Position numbers and translations under genes: made by a program
Origin: Dipylidium caninum
Taxonomy: Eukaryota > Platyhelminthes > Cestoda > Cyclophyllidea > Dipylidiidae
NCBI GenBank assembly: GCA_017562135.1
Contig: QEYB01000654.1
Span: 1,054,001 to 1,118,000 of the forward strand
Direction: 5' to 3'
Length of the DNA: 64,000 bases
Part shown: positions 1 through 12,600 of the stretch, one piece after another
Layout of the letters: each line of letters opens with the position of its first letter
Numbering within the stretch: position 1 is the stretch's first letter
The notes under the pieces: model-generated
The model's database searches: none
What the model was told of the DNA's origin: nothing
The model's input: only the letters and a program-made list of their open reading frames with translations

Positions 1-1286
1 ACGAGACGAGGCGGCGTCTAAAGCTCTCGCCTCAAGCACGCTAGAAGGGCAGGTGCCCTGACGCAGAATGTCCCCTTCAGCGTCCTCGCGCACGTGGTAC
101 ACGCCTCGTCCGAGGTCAACTTGCATGAAATGCTGCAGGGTTTGCAACGAAGACGATATCAAAGTAGGGGACTCGGTTAACGCTGGTCTTTCTCCCCGCT
201 GGAGGTGGGTGTTTCGCCAAACTCGATGGCCCATTCGCTTCGCTCCCCACCAGACTGTGCCGCTGTCAATGCAGAACATTTGTGTTCCACCGTGGGGAAT
301 CAGCACCGGCCGCTTGCTCTCCGACGTCTGTCATTTTTGAGCCAACATTCGTGAAGTGCACTGCTACCTCCTCCTCCTCCTCCTCGATCCCACAGTAAGT
401 TGTGCTGAACGTACTGGACGCTGTCCGCCAACTCAAAGAGAATGTGGCAGAACTCGCGTAATCTAGCATAAGCATCGCCGTGGAGAGGTGACAATGCAGG
501 TAAGGGAAGGGCGACTTGGGTCTAAAAGATGTCCCACACATCTGAACTTAAGTGAGCCGACACGATGAATGTCGACCCGTGCAGCAGGTGGAGGTAACGT
601 GGGTCCCGCTGGCGCATGACGGATGAGTCCTTACCGCATTCAGGCCCTGTCTCCGGTGTCGCCTGTCTTCAATCTCATGCGCTACCACGAGCAGCCAAGA
701 CTTCATCTCAGCAGGGTCTTCTGGATGACAACTGCCGACGCCATCTCGCCCGCCTATCGCGTTCCTATGCCCGGGCGGCTGGAGGAGACCCCACGACGAC
801 GGAGGGGGGAGGAAAGAAGACACTAGCGAAGGTGGAGGTAGCACCTATCTCCAATCAACCTGTCTGCGATTCCTCGCCATTACCGCGTTTCTCGCCAACT
901 GGGCGTCATGGTTCTCGCGGATTGAGACATATGCTGCACTCGGAATGTCCAGACCACGTGCGGCCTTCGTTAGCGCTTCGGCGGCCGCCTACCTCTTGCA
1001 ATCCCTCAGTTTGGCCTGTGGACAGACGCCTCTGCTCAACCTGTGGCCTCTTTGGCTGCTCTCTCGTGTCCTTGCACCCACCTTCCTCTTCCAACTCGCC
1101 CTACGGCTGCCGCCACTTCACCGTTCTCGCGCTCCTGGCGATCAAGCCTATCCACGAATTCTCATTCCCTTCTCCGATCTCGACGAGATCTATTCACCTC
1201 GTGCTCCTTCGTCCCACTTTTCCACCCAAATGCACCTTATTAGATCGCCTTTGCAGCCGCCTTCCTTGGCTAATCGTCTTCGCTAG
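1..1286 (+). pseudogene. Decayed tandem copy of the 3' half of the UBE2U-like gene
   Basis: The translated sequence matches the last three exons of the intact gene at 2465-5698 in the same order. The segment at about 1-409 parallels the end of its exon 4 (shared words include RQTRW, IRFAP and STGRLL). The segment from 644 parallels exon 5 (ALSP, FNLM, WMTT, YRVP), and 870-1193 parallels the last exon (LACGQTPL, LWPLWLL, PFSDLDEI). Splice sites are retained: a GTAAG donor near 410 and an acceptor ending at 643. Two in-frame TGA codons lie in the first segment (59-61 and 338-340). The second replaces a cysteine codon of the intact copy (TGT to TGA). The stop codon that follows DLDEI in the intact gene is also lost, so reading continues to 1286. 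The 5' part lies outside the window. I infer a pseudogene from tandem duplication. A processed origin is excluded by the retained introns. Confidence 0.8.
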
Positions 1287-2464
1287 GATGTCTCAGTAAG
1301 CTGACCAGCGATGTTGACGCCATTCATTTGAAGATGTGCTGACGTCCTGTTAAGTAGATGCCCAGACGGAATGGAGCGCACCGCCTTGGCATGCGACTGC
1401 TCTCGTGGCCTCTGTAGTGCCTCGCAGACGGTGAAGATGAGGAAATCAAACTGGCATTCCTTTGGTCGGCCGCACGTCAAATGATGCGTGGGTGCAGTCA
1501 GTCAGTCAGTCAGTCACGTCGTATTCGCTCTCGAACTCCACGTCGTCTGCATTCCTCATTCGTGCGGAGCGCTAGTGTTGAAGGGGAAAGAGTGAACGCG
1601 TGAAATCACCTCCCCATATATAAGACCATAGATGAGAGGCTGTCTGAAGTAGTCGATGGTCTCCACTAGCGTTTCATCTCAACGCAGACACAGGGGGTCG
1701 TCTACACCGTGGGATAACGTACTCACGGATGACCTCGTATACTTGGACGTGTGGGGGAAGAAGAAGATGAAGGGGAGTGGAGACAGAAGTGTACACGCCT
1801 ACACAACACAGGTCAGGTGTAGCAATAGACGAGGTAAACCTCAACACCGCTGAAACTGGCTTCAACACGCAGCATTGCAAGCCGGACATCCGTTTATTCA
1901 ACTAGTGCATAAAATATCAGCCCTGCGACGGATTTGGCGTGATGAAAATATATACATAGCGCAAAAAGATGTGGAAAGATAGAAGACACCAGAAGCGAGA
2001 CTTGGGATTGGGTAATTTCGTTCACCAATAAGAAAGGGAAATGGCTGCAGGCTGAGTGAGGTACAATGGCGTCTGAGGATGCATTTCGTGGTGTGGCGTA
2101 ATCGGCACTCGCGAGAAGCCGATTGGTCTGGTGCGACCTTGAGATGCAAATTGGTAATCGATGAGCCAATGTCGCCACAACGTACTCATGCCGCCTTGTC
2201 ATTAAGCGCATTCTCCGTTGTGCGCATTGTGATCCCTCTTTTGTCTGATCTTTAATCAACAAAAAGGTTGGATTGTCGTCGTCACTCTAGCCATCTGCAG
2301 CAATACCCGACGTCAGTTGGAACACGTTCGTTGGCTGTCGTGAGGGCGTGACTGGAATCCTCTTGTGTCCTCCACCTTGGTGCACTGTAAGGTGGCATCG
2401 TCTGCGAAGACTATACTTGAGTCGAGTCGAGTTGAGGGGGCTGACACGATTTCTGTTCTTTCAG
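1287..2464. other. Intergenic region upstream of the UBE2U-like gene
   Basis: I see no supportable gene here. It holds a short CAGT tandem repeat at about 1496-1515. A splice-acceptor-like tract sits directly before the first ATG of the next gene (CAG ending at 2464), so a 5' non-coding exon may lie in this stretch. Confidence 0.5.
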
Positions 2465-5400
2465 ATGACAAACATTACGGAAAGGCACACGTTCTTGAAG
2501 GACTTGCAGCATTTGTACAGGAAAATCGACACCTCGACTGACGGTCAGGCAGCCGTAATCGGCATCGACGACATGTCGGTCAGGGTGTCATTGCAGCCGA
2601 AACGTGGTTACAATGCGCACGCTGTTTTCGTCATCACCGTGAGTGCCCAAGCGATTAGTGGGGTTTAATCGTGACAAGTGACCTGTTAATTGCGTCTCCG
2701 CAACCTATTTGCGAGTGAATGAGGAGGAAACAGCAGAACAGGGCATAAAATGAACGAGTTGTTTTTCTTCTTTCAGATCAAGGCATCTTTGCTCTACCCG
2801 AGAGAGCGGCCGTCGGTGATCTTTCATACGCCGATTTTGCACCCAAATGTCTACTTAGACACTGGATTCGTTTGCATCAGTCTGCTCAACGAGTGGCAGA
2901 GGTAAGCACAGTCTATAAAGAGAAACGGAGTTGGGTGCCTTGGGGCTGTGGGTAGAAAGGTAGGAAGGAGGCTGAGAAGTTGAGTCCCTGCATTTCTGGG
3001 CTTCATTTTCTGAATGCCTGAAATTTTAATTTCCACTTGGGCAGTTGCTACAGCCTCTTGGATGTGGTGAAGGCAGTGCTCTACGTGCTGGAGCATCCCG
3101 TCTTCGACTCGCCCCACATCATGACGTGTGACGACCCGAGAGAATTTGCCATGAGGACGGCACGCTTCCTTGCTGGTCTGCCGGTGAACGGACAACGTTT
3201 CTCGCCCAACGCCGCGTGGTGTGAATGGGCCGTTGCCAATGGCTGTCTGCCGACTGACGACGACGGCGAGGAGGAGGAAGAAGGAGCCGAGTCGAGGGCA
3301 GTCGTGGCGAAGGTGGACGCCGTAGACATGCAGACGTGGAGCGCGGTGGTGAATTTGTCGGCCACGGCTGATTCACGAAATGGCTTCGGTGTTCTCCAAA
3401 ATGAGGTTTGTTAACCCCTCACAGGAAGTCCCGTCACACTTTCTCCCTTTGCTCGAAGTGATGCATCGCTTGTAAGCAGCCTTGTTCCACCGCACAGTCG
3501 AGGAAGGGGGATCAAGCCTCTGAACGACGACGTGGTTACATTCTGCAAGCCCGCTTCCTCCTTGTAGGCGGCGTTCGCCCCCGAGGTGCCTGACGGAGTG
3601 TCCCTTGCCTCGTCGGACTCCGTGCCTTCGTTCGCGAAAATTCGCCACTCCATATGCTCCGATCTTTTCGACCCTAGTGCCATTTTAAATGTAAATGAAC
3701 ACAAAAACTTTGTTGTTGAGACTCATAGTGTTGTCATCTGGCCGCCCACCGATGACGAGGAGGCAGACGAACATTCGATCTTTTACTTTGCTGAATTGCT
3801 TGGCAGCCAGGACCATAGAAGGGAACTGGGCTCAATGTACACGTCGCCCTTCATGGGCAGTGTTCTGCGCGACAGTCAGGAGAACGGAGAGGCGAGACAG
3901 ACCTCGAGTGTCAGTCTCTGGTACCCGTGGAAAGATAATAGCAATGAAATTTACTATTCGGAGGGCACCTGCACTCCGAGTGTGTATTTTGCGAACTTCT
4001 TTGAGACAGAAGGCGATCGAGTGCGAAGAGATCTCACCGCGGACTTTTGTCCGTGGGCGGCGGAGGACCATAGGGGTAAAGCTGAAATCCTGAGAGGCCT
4101 GTTCTTCGAGGAGGCGGGACGGAATCGGGCACCACCTTCCTTTCTCGATGGCGACGATGGCATTGAGGAGGGAGACGAGGCGTTGGCGCGTCTCTTCGCC
4201 TCCGTGGGGTCGGACTCTACCGACGTGGGCTCTATGGACGTGGGCGCGCAATGCGAAGAGGCGAGCACGACGAGCGAGACGGCGACCGAGTCGACGAATC
4301 CGAGTGAGGCCTCCGCTGAGGTGGGCAGAGAGGCGTCCACATGTGGGTGCGCATCCGCAGAGGAGGACAAAGGACTAGAAGATGACGCAGTCACAGCGGC
4401 GGACTCCGGGTCTTCCATCACCTTCCAATGGGTCAATGACGCCGGTCATAAAATGCGCGACTGCCGGTACTGCAACTATGATTACGGCGAGGTGATAAAA
4501 GGAATAAATGTGTATTTGCAGCCGCGGTGGAAGTGGCTGTTTCGCCAGACGCGGTGGTCTATTCGGTTTGCGCCCCAACAGACTGTGGATTTGTCGACGA
4601 AGGAGGTGTGCATTCCACCGTGGCGCGTGAGCACAGGTCGTCTGCTGTTCGACGTGTCTCGGTTCTGTGAGGCGAATCGCGAGATGAGGAGCCTCGTGCT
4701 CCTCGACCCCCTGGTGAGTTGGCTGTTGTGCTTGTGCTCCGCTGTGGTCCGGTGTGAACGGGCGCGTGTCGTGACTTGTTCTGCCACCTGCCAAAGAGGC
4801 GGCGGCGGCGCGGTGGCGTGATGTGACGAGGAGAAGTGGACGAGGGGAGGAGGAGGGGAGATTCAGCGGAGACGGTGGGTGTGGGAGGTGGGGTGGGGTG
4901 GAAATGGATGAATAGGCGGAGGAGGAGAAGGGGCAGAGACGGTGGAAGGAGTCGTGGTCAACCTGCCAGGGCCTGAGTTTGTGCAAGTGATGGAGGCGTA
5001 GGAGCTGCGGTCACCAATGGATGACATGGCGACTGGTGTTGGCGGAGGAGGCGAGGACAAATGTTGACAAAAGAGGACAGGAGAAAGTGGAAGTGTTGGT
5101 GACGCTCGCAAGTCTTCTTTGCGTACACAGGCGTTGTCGCCGCTCTCGCCTCTGCTCAATTTGATGCGCCGTGAGAGCACCGCGGAGGGACGTGTGAGCG
5201 GCGTGCTGTGGATGACAACGCTGGACGCCCTGTCGCCCTGCTACCGCGTTCCCCTTGGCCGGGAGCCGCAGGAGGCAGTGACGGGAGCGCAGGCTGCGGC
5301 GCGGAATGGGGAGAGTGGAGGGAGGAGGAGGGGGAGGAGGGGAGAGGAGGGTGAGTTCAGACAGTCTCTACCCCCGACCCGGTTGTCTGCGCTTCCTCGT

Positions 5401-5698
5401 CGTCACCGCCTTCGTGGCTAATTGGGTGGCGTGGTTGTCGCGAGTGGAGGCGTACGCGTCGCTGGGTGCGTCGCGGTTCAGGCCCGCCTTCGTGTGCGAA
5501 TCGGTGGCCGCAAACGTTGTGCAAACCTTCACGCTGGCCTGCGGACAGACGCCACTGGTTGACCTGTGGCCGTTGTGGCTGCTCCGCAACTTCCTCACGC
5601 TCTGTCTGCGTTTGCCTCGACTCCGCGCCTCTCTCCGTCATCCCGTCCGTCACCACGTGGGAATTCTCGTGCCCTTCTCGGATCTTGACGAGATTTGA
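2465..5698 (+). CDS. UBE2U-like ubiquitin-conjugating (UBC-fold) protein with long unclassified C-terminal region
   Basis: Exons in phase are 2465-2638, 2777-2901, 3045-3405, 3568-4713 and 5131-about 5275, with a last exon that ends at the TGA at 5696-5698. The junction between the last two could not be placed (frame changes by +1 between about 5275 and 5361). The first ~140 residues read as a UBC fold: HPN at residues 80-82, a candidate catalytic Cys91 in GFVCISLL, then LNEW and the helix containing YSLLDVVKAV. The spacing and the 'YSL...VLEHPVFDSP' stretch resemble UBE2U, so ubiquitin transfer is likely (family knowledge). The remaining ~600 residues include an acidic Ser/Thr/Glu-rich segment, a Trp/Arg-rich block near 4510-4600 and a hydrophobic C-terminal block (TFVANW, LWPLWLL). 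I do not recognise this part. The start is the first ATG, directly after an acceptor, and fits the E2 N-terminal helix. An upstream copy is decayed. Confidence 0.75.
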
Positions 5699-6190
5699 CA
5701 GTTTCTCTGCCCAGTTCCTCCCTGCCCCTCTTGACCCGAACTGCGTGTCCCTCTACCCCGTCGGGCGCCCCTTCTGGCCTCAGCGCCACCAAACAACTTC
5801 CTGCCACTGCCACTTTCACTTCCTCTCTTTTCTTTTGTATATGTCATGTGACCCTCGCCACTACCTTCGTGCTTTGTCAGTTTTGGAATATAAATTTTTT
5901 GCATGACACACTTTTGCCCTGCATTTGTATCTGTTACTCTCTGTCACTCATTCACTTTAGAGCTTCACATCCTCCCCTTTACTTCCACCCCAGCTTCATT
6001 TTTATTCCTAATCCTGCCCTCCTTCTTTTGTTGAGCTTTCAATTAATACAGTTTTGTTCGTTTAGCAGGGGAATTTCCTAAAGCGCACTTTGTGTTTTTT
6101 ACTCTCCCATCGCCGCTATTCTCCTGAGGCATTCACCATGCATCAACACATCTCTTTTTACTTCTGATAAACGTGTTTTATTGGTAAAAT
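5699..6190 (+). other. Probable 3' UTR and AT-rich spacer
   Basis: Pyrimidine- and AT-rich sequence follows the stop codon. No canonical AATAAA was found close to the stop; an AATATAAA-like string lies near 5887. No coding signal was recognised. Confidence 0.4.
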
Positions 6191-6390
6191 GCTCCTATTC
6201 GTTGCCATTTTGATGTAGAGTTCTCTTGGTGGTGGAGGGACGGTTGAGTTGCTGGCTAGGCGAAATAGAGATGTGACCTATGTTAAGTAGCCTGCTGATC
6301 GCATAATTTCAGAACACAACTCGTTACCACTTAAAAGTGGGCGGATTTTTAAGTAATCAATGAAGCATTGTACAATTGTTTTGAATGTGA
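6191..6390 (+). repeat. Left terminal inverted repeat
   Basis: This is a 200-bp arm whose reverse complement is found at 6992-7191. The match stops abruptly at 6390, after TGAATGTGA. Confidence 0.85.
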
Positions 6391-6991
6391 GTGCATGTAT
6401 CGAAAAGGAGCGTCAATAAGCCCACTCAGCCCCTCACGACCAAGGTGACAAAGGCAGAGGGACCGATAGTTGATGTACACAAGAAATGTGGAGCAGTGCC
6501 TCGTCTCGTATGTAAAGGACAGTGTCTGGAAGGGCCCATCAGTGCCGAAGTGGGCATATTCACCCAATAACTGTGAGATAGAAAATACGCCCCAATGCAA
6601 AATGCACTTCTGTGTACACATACGAAAGTAAGCGATTATTAGCTATCGCTTCTGAATTTCAAGCCTTCGAAGGGATTAAGGCTTTTGGTTGTTTGTAAAC
6701 AGCCATAAAGCAGATGAGGAAATGCGAAAGCCCGCTCAATGTTCACAAACAGGTTTTTTTTGCATACTTGGGATAGAACAGGAGGCACACGGAACAAAAA
6801 ACAAAGCACAGACACAGTTTAAGAAAGAGCTAATACGTAAAATTCGTAAACAACAGGGGAGGGGCGCGTGGATCCGCCGGTTAACGAAAGGACTTCGACA
6901 GCGAACCCAAGGCTGAGCATACACAGGGCCATCGTGTGACCTTGAAATATCCCATAGAATAGTTTATCTTTTTTGAAAAAGAAATACAAAG

Positions 6992-7191
6992 TCACATTCA
7001 TAACAATTGTACAATGCTTCATTGATTACTTAAAAATCCGCCCACTTTTAAGTGGTAACGAGTTGTGTTCAAAAATTATGCGATCAGCAGGCTACTTAAC
7101 ATAGGTCACATCTCTATTTCGCCTAGCCAGCAACTCAACCGTCCCTCCACCACCAAGAGAACTCTACATCAAAATGGCAACGAATAGGAGC
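6992..7191 (-). repeat. Right terminal inverted repeat
   Basis: This is a 200-bp arm pairing with 6191-6390. The clearest internal difference is a CA/TT pair in the AATT(CA/TT)GAAC segment. Confidence 0.85.
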
Positions 7192-9669
7192 CCACGAAGG
7201 GCGACGTGTACATTGAGCGGAGGGCTAAGCATCATCCGACAGGTCTACAGGGTGTAAAACGACGCCCAAAGCAACGACTCCACCATGCTGTGAAGCCTCG
7301 CAACGAGGCGACAGACGGAAGGGGACGCAATGCCACCTCCCTCCTCGCTCCGATTGGTCCGTGGTGCACTGAAGGCCTCGACGCGATACATTGACGGGTG
7401 TCATGTGACATTGAGGCGCTTGAGCTTCTGCTCATTTGCATTAGAACACCAATTCTTTTCTCTCTCTCTCTCCCTCTCTCAAGGCGCAGCGCCCACTCAT
7501 GCGTCTCGCCCCGCCACGCCTCGACGAGTCGTTCTGCGGACGACGTGAGCATTTGATTTTGCCGGAAAAGCCCTCCGTCTTTAAATGACGGCCGAGGGGA
7601 GCGGACTGAGTGAGCACAACACCATCCGCTCGTCGCCCTCCGCTGACGGTGCTTGGCTGCGGCAGCCCTGCGAACAGTCCTTCGCCCGAAACGTTGAGCG
7701 GTGCCTCAAATGCTCTCAACTTGAGGTCTGACGACTCGAATATGCAAGGACGAGACAAACGCCGACAATCGGACAGTGAAACAGGGAGACACTTTGAGTC
7801 GGGAGGGAGAACCGCCTCACCCACTTAGCATTCGTAATGCGGACTTGCGGCAGTCTTGGCGGAACGAGACTCTCGAGGCAAATCAGGAAATACGGGCGAA
7901 TCTACGCCTCGCGGGATGGAACAGCGCAAGGCGATGCCGCCCAGCGGACGAGGAGACGACCGCAGAGCCCACAAGTTCGCCAATCGGACCCTGTGGCCGA
8001 CGCGAAGTCAAACGCCACACAAACAGTTAACAGACTAGAACGCCTGCGGACTGTCGACGAGTCTGGAGCCAACACGGGAGAGGCCGTGGCCAGCTCCTGG
8101 CCGCCACTGCTGCTCCGTGCAGACCGCCGTCGTGTTGAGGCGAAGAAAAAAACAGAATCCAATCGGGACAACAAAAAGAGCACAACAGAAAAGGCAAATA
8201 ACGAGAGGGACATAAAGTGACGCGTCCTTTACTCAATGCCTCAGGGCATTTCAAATCGTCCGATGGTGGGCGGGTGGGTAGATTGTGGGGGGGGGGGGAA
8301 GGAGAGACGCGGGCGCGTAGGGGAAGAAGGGAGGGAGGAAGGGGGAACAGTCAACATGGTGACAATAAATCAAAGAGAAAATGAATTCTGTCGAGCAGTG
8401 TGCAACTTTCGTTTGTTTGTTAGAGTCGCATTTCGAAGCCGCCACCGAGTCGACAAGGTCAGCCCACATTGTAGGTGGATGCGGAGGGGTTGGCCGAAGG
8501 CGCTCTGAAACTCGGGAGGAGAGAAGAGTGAAAATGCATCGACATTTACTCGTTTCACCCAAAAACTGTCAACGGGTTAAGAGAGAGCGCGACAGCAGTC
8601 AGGCGATTAACGCGCAAAATGGCCTCTGCGGATCTCTTCCCCGCGGGGAAGAGAGGAGGGGAAGGAGGGTTGGTGAGACCGTCTACACGGGACGGGGGGT
8701 TAGGAGGCGGCGGGTCTGTCGCCCCGCGGGGGGTTAATGCGGCCTGGAAGACGGCGACTCACTCGCCCTGCTCCTCCTTGGATTCCCTGCGTGGAACAAC
8801 GGGGCGGGAAGTCAACGAGGTCTCGTTGGCGTTGCATGGACCTCTCCTCCTCCCCTTACATTTCAGATTGCAAAGGAAAAATCGACTTCCTTCCCGAAAC
8901 ACGTCCTCCTCCTCATCCTCCTCTCCCGGGGCAAATATGCCCACGAAGCCACACAAAGTGCCCGAGGGGAATTTGGGGAGGGGACAGGAGTGTGAAATGC
9001 CCAATTGGGGAATAAATCGTGACCCCCCAGTCGGTGCAGCTTGATTTTCTACGGCTCTTCCGGTGATTAGACAATGAAGAGCACCAAGTGTGGGGTCGAG
9101 GGTGCCTCGGCCGAGGCGAGGAGTTAAAATGTGGCCACAAGGCTTCAAGTGGGAGACGAGGAAAGGCTTTCTGGGACCCAATAGTTCGGTAAAGACGAGA
9201 ATTTTGATGAACGCACAGCCCCGAACACTTCCCGCATGGCAAAGGACGTCTCGACTGCGAAGAGGGCGGAGAACCGGCCAGCCTCCGCACGACTAAGGGA
9301 AGTGGATGGACGATGTGACGCCTTGGCAGGTAAATTCTCGTCACAGCGTGTCCGAAAAGGCTGCAGTCTGCGCCTCGGCAAGCGGAACGCAGGACAGGCT
9401 GAGGTGATGCAAAGCAACGAGAGGTCGCCTCGACGTCGGCAAGGGGAGTGCGAGTGTGGTGAGTGGAGGGGAACGAGGCGGCCTGATGCGCCGGCGAATG
9501 CGGTCACAGGCCACCCGGGCGCGTGGGGAGACAACCGCACCCACCACTGGGCGACTGCGGGACGGCACATCGTGGTGAGTGTGCGTCGAGGACTCTGGCC
9601 AACGCCCGAGTGGAGGAGGAGGAAAAGGAGGCGGCGGCAGCGGGCGGACGAAAGTGTCCCCGTGCGAAC
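7192..9669. other. Intergenic, no recognised gene
   Basis: Moderately GC-rich sequence with several overlapping ORFs on both strands, none similar to a family I know. It includes a CT-rich microsatellite near 7460-7480 and a G-tract near 8287. The proximal part next to 9669 is probably the STAM 3' UTR, or could hold a further STAM exon (see STAM). Confidence 0.4.
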
Positions 9670-12600
9670 TCACCCGTAGACAACGGCGGGAGGCTGCATG
9701 TGCTGTGGAGGCAGTGGATGCTGCAATGGCTGTTGCGTGGGCATCGGTTGCTGTTGCCAGGCGTTGAGGTCCATTGGATAACCGTACGCGGCCTGGTGAC
9801 CGTACACGGGCATGGGGGCGCCGTACATCGCCGGGGCGCCACCGCCGCCGGCGGGGACGGGGCGCCGACGGCCGCAGGAGGAGCGAAAGGAGGCATCGGC
9901 GGTGGGACTAGGAGGAAAAAAACAAAACAGCTTCTATTAGTGAGCCCGTTTAGTCGCCTTTCACTCGAGTACAATTCGGGTGGAGAAAATGACAAAACAG
10001 GTGCAGTCTGGCGGGCAAATCAACCCCATGTGATAAGCCTCATTAAATGCAGCAAACATCCCCCTCCTCTTGCACGATCCGGTGTTCGTCAGTCCCACGA
10101 GGCAGCCCTCGTGACACCGAGTCGCCGAGCCCACGCGCTGCCAGCGGAGCAGTAAACTCGGCGTGTGTGACAGCAGCGACAGCGACACTCTGTGACTCGA
10201 GGCTCTGCGGCGCACGGGGGGAGGCGGAGGGGCTCGAAAAAGCCGGGCGTTCCGCCGCGTCGGTGCTGAAGGTGGGGGGGGAGAGGGAGGGGGCACGGCG
10301 ACGACGATACGACTGGGTGAGCAAGAGAAAGACGGTGACAGTCAAATTCACCGTGGTTGGGTTGGTATGGCGGATTCGGCGGCGGTGGCCCCGGCTGGAA
10401 CATCATCGGCTGAGGATACGCAACGGGAGGCAGAGTATACTGAAAAAAAACAAACAAATAAATAAATAGTGTGTTTAGTGGGCGCCTCTGACACTGCCGC
10501 GGGTCGAGGCAGGGTGAGGCCTCTGCTGGGAGGCGAAAAGCACACTTGAGGCGAATTTACTCACTCATCTCGCCCCACACGGTGAACTTATCACCTCGAT
10601 ATTGTCGCACACACACGCACAAAAAGTGGAGTAAACAGTCACTGAGGGGAGGAGGTTGGTCCGAGAGCGGGGCAGGGTCGCGCGGGCGAAAGGAAGGCGA
10701 ACCCACTGGGGAGAGTTTCAGCCACGCCCAAATAAATGAAAGAACGCAGATCCCATTAGAGTTGCCAAGGCAATCACAACCCACGCTAGAGCGGTTCGTC
10801 GCCCCAGGAGTGACAGGTGATTAGTGCGAGTGGAGGGAGAGAAGAAGAATCACCCCATCGCGTGCAGGTCTGTTGAGGGTGTGCGAGAAACACTTGAGGC
10901 GACTTCAAAGCTCAACGCGCACTCTCAGGCGCAGGGGCGGCGGGTGCTGCACCACGTCAGCGAATGTCGACTTCGAAGAAAAAGTACACGCAAAGAGACG
11001 GGAGGAGCGCAACCCCCCAAAGTGACACGAGGCGAGGAACGCGAGCAGCTTGGAGAGCCTCAGGTGAAGCGTCCAGCCAGAGATTCAGGGGAACACCAGG
11101 ACCCCCTGAACCTCGTGGTGGCCTCACTGCCACTAGAATGATAACGTAGGCATGACAAAAGAGTTCTCACTGAACGGGAGGGGTGAACTTGCACGATTCA
11201 ACTCCTGGTGGATGCGTATGTGGAAAAAACTAGCGTCAATAATGTGAATGCTAAAGAGGACGACTAGTCTGGAGGACTTCTTCCAACCAAAGGCGAAAAA
11301 ACTCCGCCTAAACAGACAGTTTACAGAAGTGGGGAGACAACGATGATAATGACGAAAAAACTCTCTCATCGAATAATAGAAAAAAACACTTCATAAGTAA
11401 AAATACGAAGGAGAGCGCCTCGAATACTGTCACAGCATACCGGTGAATGAGTGAAGTGAAATGTTCAAGTGCAAGCATTAAGACAAATGTTTGACCTAAT
11501 TTCGACCGCGGCACTGAAGGTGACAACCAGAACGGGGGCCAAAACGGCGAGGATGGTGGAGGGAGGACAGGGCGAGGGGCTCGAATACGATCAGGACACG
11601 CTTGTCTTTTCAACGCCACACTCACCTGGGCGGGTGGATTGAAAGCGGGATTGGCAAATGATGAAGACGTCGTCGTTGTCGTCGTCGTCGGTTGAAACAC
11701 CTGCGGCGGAGGCTGTGGCTGAGCGGGCATCGCCCTATTCGTCACGAGCTCGTGATATTGGGTCAGTGTCTCCGTCAGCCTCTGCTTGAGCACATCCACC
11801 TCACTAATGCGGGTGTAGACGCCTTCCAATTCCGCCTCAATCAGCGGTTCCATGTCTCGACACTGCTGCTCCATTACGGGCAGATCGTCAGGGTCGGGAC
11901 GCGCCACCCCGGTTGTGTCCGCGTCTCCCAGCATCTCCAGACAATTGTCCACCAGTTGAGGATCAATTCTCACCGGCTTTTGAGAAGTCACTTGCTCCAC
12001 CTTCTCCCTCTTATTCAAAACATCTGCCTCGTTTCCACCGCTGTTCAAATCACGCGAGACGAATTGGGCGGGGAAGAGACCCTCCCCATTGTGGTTGCTC
12101 CCCTTCCACCAGTTTGGATCGGAGTCGTCCACCAAGGTGATGATATCTCCGGCTTTGAAAGTAAGCTCGTTGTCCTCCGCCGCCTCGAAATCGAATAGAG
12201 CGCGGACACAGCCCAGCTCTTTCTTTCCATTAACGGCGGTGGGAGGAGAATGAACCGAGGGATAAGTTGATGATGATGAAGGTTCCGGTTGTCCTGTTTG
12301 TTGGTTTTGCGAGGCAGAATTTTTAGTATCATTCAAAGAGAGGGCTATTGCTAAACGAGGAATGGAGAGAGAATCAGACATTATTTTGCCGCTGGTAGAT
12401 TCACTATTAAAAATAAAAATTTGCTTAACAGATGAGAAACAAGAGTTTCATAATGCCGTAATTGTGATTGCCTCATAGACGGAGTTTCGAGGAGGAAAAA
12501 AAGGCAGTCTCAAAGCATCAGTTGACACAATCAGTATTCAGAGAAAAACACAGGCGAAACACCATACCACATCGACGTTATAACCTTGTTTGGCAGTCTT

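Larger units (their letters stand above)
6191..7191. mobile_element. 1-kb element with 200-bp terminal inverted repeats (non-autonomous)
   Basis: Positions 6191-6390 and 6992-7191 are near-perfect reverse complements of equal length. They begin with GCTCCTATTCG and end at a TCACATTCA-type boundary, and I saw only a few mismatches by eye. The internal ~600 bp has no ORF resembling a transposase, so I infer a non-autonomous TIR or fold-back element. The bases next to the outer ends (…GTAAAAT on the left, CCACG… on the right) do not form a target-site duplication. It may therefore be old, or the repeat may have arisen as an inverted duplication rather than by transposition. Confidence 0.7.

Noticed and set aside
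338..340. TGA at a conserved cysteine position as a possible selenocysteine codon
   Set aside because: A second in-frame TGA lies upstream at 59-61 and the normal stop is lost, so decay of the duplicate explains it better. No redox motif surrounds the site.
4375..4986. 203-codon minus-strand ORF
   Set aside because: It is antisense to the well-supported exon 4 of the UBE2U-like gene and its downstream intron.
6689..6916. 75-codon ORF inside the inverted-repeat element as a transposase remnant
   Set aside because: Too short and without a catalytic motif or known similarity.
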